This document shows, piece after piece, positions 6,006 through 7,732 of a DNA stretch of 7,732 nt; the stretch's first letter is position 1; every line of letters starts with the position of its first letter. Source of the DNA: Deltaproteobacteria bacterium (GTDB lineage: Bacteria; Desulfobacterota; Desulfuromonadia; Desulfuromonadales; JAAYDE01). Position numbers and translations under genes: made by a program. The DNA lies in contig JAFPZV010000084.1 in assembly GCA_017417085.1 (NCBI GenBank), positions 1-7,732 of the forward strand. Reading direction: 5' to 3'. Below the pieces are notes generated by a model. The model made no database searches, was not told the origin of the DNA, and saw only the letters and a program-made list of their open reading frames with translations.

Positions 6006-7544
6006 ATGAAATACCCTGTCGGCATTCAGAACTTTGAGAAAATCCGCAAAGAAGATTATGTGTATGTGGATAAGACCGCTCTGATATGGCAACTTGTCAA
6101 TTCGGGCTGCTACTACTTCCTGAGCCGTCCCCGACGCTTTGGCAAGTCGCTGCTGCTGTCCACCATTGCAGCCTGGTTTCAGGGGAAAAAAGAGTTATTT
6201 GACGGACTGGCCATTATGGAGCAGGCCAGCGAATATCCGGAGGCGCATCCGGTACTGCGCTTGGATTTGGGCGGACAGGAGTATACGGATGATCAGTCCT
6301 TGAGGGCGGTGCTGGACGCCAGGCTGAACGATTGGGAAGCACTGTACGGCAAACGTGAGGATGAAATCGGGGCCGCCCTGCGTTTTGGGGGCATTATCCG
6401 GCGTGCCTGCGAACAAACCGGCCGCCAGGTGGTCATCCTGATCGACGAGTACGACAAGCCGCTTCTGGAAACCATCGGCAACGAGCCGCTGCGCGAGGCG
6501 TATCGTTCCACGCTGCGGGGTGTGTACGGCAATCTGAAAGTTTACGACGCTTACATCAAGTTCGCCATGCTCACCGGCGTAACCAAATTCAGCAAGCTCA
6601 GCATTTTCAGTGATCTGAACAATCTGGACGACATTTCCATGGTTCCCCGTTATGCCACGCTGTGCGGCATAACGGAGCAGGAACTGGAAACGTACTTTGC
6701 CCCTGGCATTGAGGAACTGGCGCAATGCAGTGGAATTTCCCTTGCCGAGGCCAGAAAACAGCTGAAACGCCGCTATGACGGCTACCTGTTCGAGGAACAT
6801 GCGGAGAGGGTCTACAATCCTTTCAGTTTGCTCAGCGCCCTCAACAACAGGAAGTTTATGGATTACTGGTTTGGAACCGGCACGCCGACCTTTCTGGTGA
6901 AGCTGATGGTTCGGGAAAATGTGATCCTGGAGAATCTGAACGACGTTCCCGTAAGGTCTTCCAAACTCAATACGCTGGACAGTCTGGCAGGCAATCCCCT
7001 GCCCATTCTCTACCAAAGCGGCTACCTCACCATCGACCACATTGACGATCTGGACTATTACTACCTGCGTTTTCCCAATGAAGAAGTGGAACGCGCCTTT
7101 CTGCAGGAATTGCTGCCACGTTATACTGGCAGGAACGACAGCGAGGCGTTGCTGAGCTATCTGGTCCGGGCCATCCGCATGGGAGAACCCGAATCGTTTT
7201 TGCGCCAGCTGGAAGCCCTGCTGGCGGATATTCCATATGAACACAGCCCGCTAGAGGCCTATTTCCGCAACCTGTTGTTCATCATCTTCCGGTTGGTGGG
7301 CTTTTTCTGTGAGGTGGAACATCCGGTGGCAGGCGGACGTTCCGATGTGGTCATCAAGACGGACAAATACATCTACGTACTTGAACTGAAGGTGGATCAA
7401 TCGGTAGCGGCGGCTTTGCAGCAAATTGAAGAGAAAGGCTACACCGTGCCCTATGTGGCCGATCCCCGCAAGCTGTTCAAACTGGGTGTGAACTTCAGCA
7501 CGAAGACCAAGCGGATTGACGGGTGGAAGGTTGTCGAAACGTAA
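6006..7544 (+). CDS. AAA-like ATPase / PD-(D/E)XK nuclease protein (DUF1703-type)
   Basis: The 512-residue protein starts MKYPVGIQNFEKIRKEDYVY followed by VDKT, the typical opening of the family combining an AAA-ATPase-like domain with a C-terminal PD-(D/E)XK domain. The N-terminal domain has a family-style P-loop RPRRFGKS (41-48, K47 and S48; the first Gly of Walker A is replaced, as is usual here), Walker B VILIDEYDK (D147, E148), and a GVTKFSK segment (191-197) that may act as sensor. A YDGY motif lies at 257-260. The nuclease domain has Asp447 (GRSD), Glu460 and Lys462 (ELK), then Gln473 and Tyr480 in QQIEEKGY; the catalytic set is intact. It is predicted to be soluble and is a lone gene, divergent from lon. 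The biological role is not established; such proteins are often multi-copy in anaerobes. Defence or DNA-processing roles are guesses. Confidence 0.9.
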   Translation: MKYPVGIQNFEKIRKEDYVYVDKTALIWQLVNSGCYYFLSRPRRFGKSLLLSTIAAWFQGKKELFDGLAIMEQASEYPEAHPVLRLDLGGQEYTDDQSLRAVLDARLNDWEALYGKREDEIGAALRFGGIIRRACEQTGRQVVILIDEYDKPLLETIGNEPLREAYRSTLRGVYGNLKVYDAYIKFAMLTGVTKFSKLSIFSDLNNLDDISMVPRYATLCGITEQELETYFAPGIEELAQCSGISLAEARKQLKRRYDGYLFEEHAERVYNPFSLLSALNNRKFMDYWFGTGTPTFLVKLMVRENVILENLNDVPVRSSKLNTLDSLAGNPLPILYQSGYLTIDHIDDLDYYYLRFPNEEVERAFLQELLPRYTGRNDSEALLSYLVRAIRMGEPESFLRQLEALLADIPYEHSPLEAYFRNLLFIIFRLVGFFCEVEHPVAGGRSDVVIKTDKYIYVLELKVDQSVAAALQQIEEKGYTVPYVADPRKLFKLGVNFSTKTKRIDGWKVVET

Positions 7545-7584
7545 TTTCCAGCGTGGGAGTGATAAGAGGTGAGGTGATCCCATT

Positions 7585-7732
7585 TGTTAAACACTTATTA
7601 GCCTATTTACTTGATCACGGCGGTCGAGGACTCGCCCGGAACGGGCGTGTCGGAGAGCGCCATTCTTCAGGATGCTTTCTTCATTCCGCGTTCGTATTTC
7701 ATGTCAGGCGTTATCCTGCCAATTGTTTAACA
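7585..7732. repeat. 9-base inverted repeat pair, right arm at the window edge
   Basis: TGTTAAACA at 7585-7593 and its exact reverse complement TGTTTAACA at 7724-7732 enclose about 130 bases. The match stops after nine bases inside the arms. A chance pair of this length over this span is uncommon but possible, so the reading as termini of a small element is tentative. Confidence 0.25.
7629..7651. repeat. Strong GC-rich hairpin
   Basis: CGCCCG, loop GAA, CGGGCG forms a perfect 6-base stem. It extends past a T-T mismatch by GAC/GTC to nine pairs. No T-run follows on either strand, so it is not a canonical rho-independent terminator, although it could stall polymerase or protect the 3' end of the upstream transcript. 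Confidence 0.5.

Larger units (their letters stand above)
7545..7732. other. Non-coding right end, possible repeat or element edge
   Basis: These 188 bases follow the nuclease-ATPase gene. The first 75 are AT-richer than the genes; the rest is not. They contain a strong GC hairpin (7629-7651) and a 9-base inverted repeat pair (7585-7593 and 7724-7732). A 39-codon frame beginning TTG at 7611 and ending TAA at 7728-7730 has no ribosome binding site and no family I recognise. On the minus strand one frame reads MKYERGMKKAS then a TGA, which may be a decayed coding remnant. No rho-independent terminator for the upstream gene is evident. Confidence 0.4.

Noticed and set aside
6195..7244. 349-codon minus-strand open frame across the nuclease-ATPase gene
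   Set aside because: The plus-strand frame carries Walker, sensor and PD-(D/E)XK motifs; the minus frame is low-complexity shadow coding.
7574..7618. GTGATC/GATCAC inverted pair as an operator or terminator
   Set aside because: Only six bases with a 33-base centre, around common GATC sequences; too weak to support a call.
7611..7730. 39-codon plus-strand frame with TTG start near the right edge
   Set aside because: It has no ribosome binding site, an unusual start codon, no known family and a strong hairpin inside it; kept only as part of the unexplained right end.

Overview
The window (7732 bases, moderately GC-rich) looks chromosomal and comes from a Gram-negative bacterium. LolA implies an outer membrane with lipoprotein traffic. 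RimO, ThiL and a classical LonA protease are housekeeping genes. A Desulfobacterota/deltaproteobacteria-like source is my best guess from this gene set and the AAA-like/PD-(D/E)XK protein, but it is an inference and was not tested by any search.

Layout: from 5623 down to the left edge, a compact minus-strand cluster runs lon > thiL > lolA > rimO > (partial membrane-anchored or exported protein). Gaps are 5, 25, 40 and 2 bases, so this is very probably one operon. The thiL ribosome binding site lies in the last codons of lon. The products serve different jobs: protein quality control, thiamine diphosphate synthesis, lipoprotein transport to the outer membrane, and S12 methylthiolation. The arrangement therefore looks like a co-transcribed housekeeping set, not a pathway.

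About 380 bases (5624-6005) separate lon from a divergent plus-strand gene (6006-7544). That gene encodes a 512-residue protein with an AAA-like ATPase domain at the N-terminus and a PD-(D/E)XK nuclease domain at the C-terminus (DUF1703-type). The intergenic region contains the most notable element of the window, at 5813-5828: a 16-mer differing by one base from the canonical Bacillus-type parS centromere (ParB/Spo0J binding site). Around it are several inverted repeats, some of them in the probable lon leader.

The right end (7545-7732) has no convincing gene. It carries a strong GC hairpin and a 9-base inverted repeat pair whose right arm ends exactly at the window edge, possibly a remnant or edge of a mobile or repeated element.
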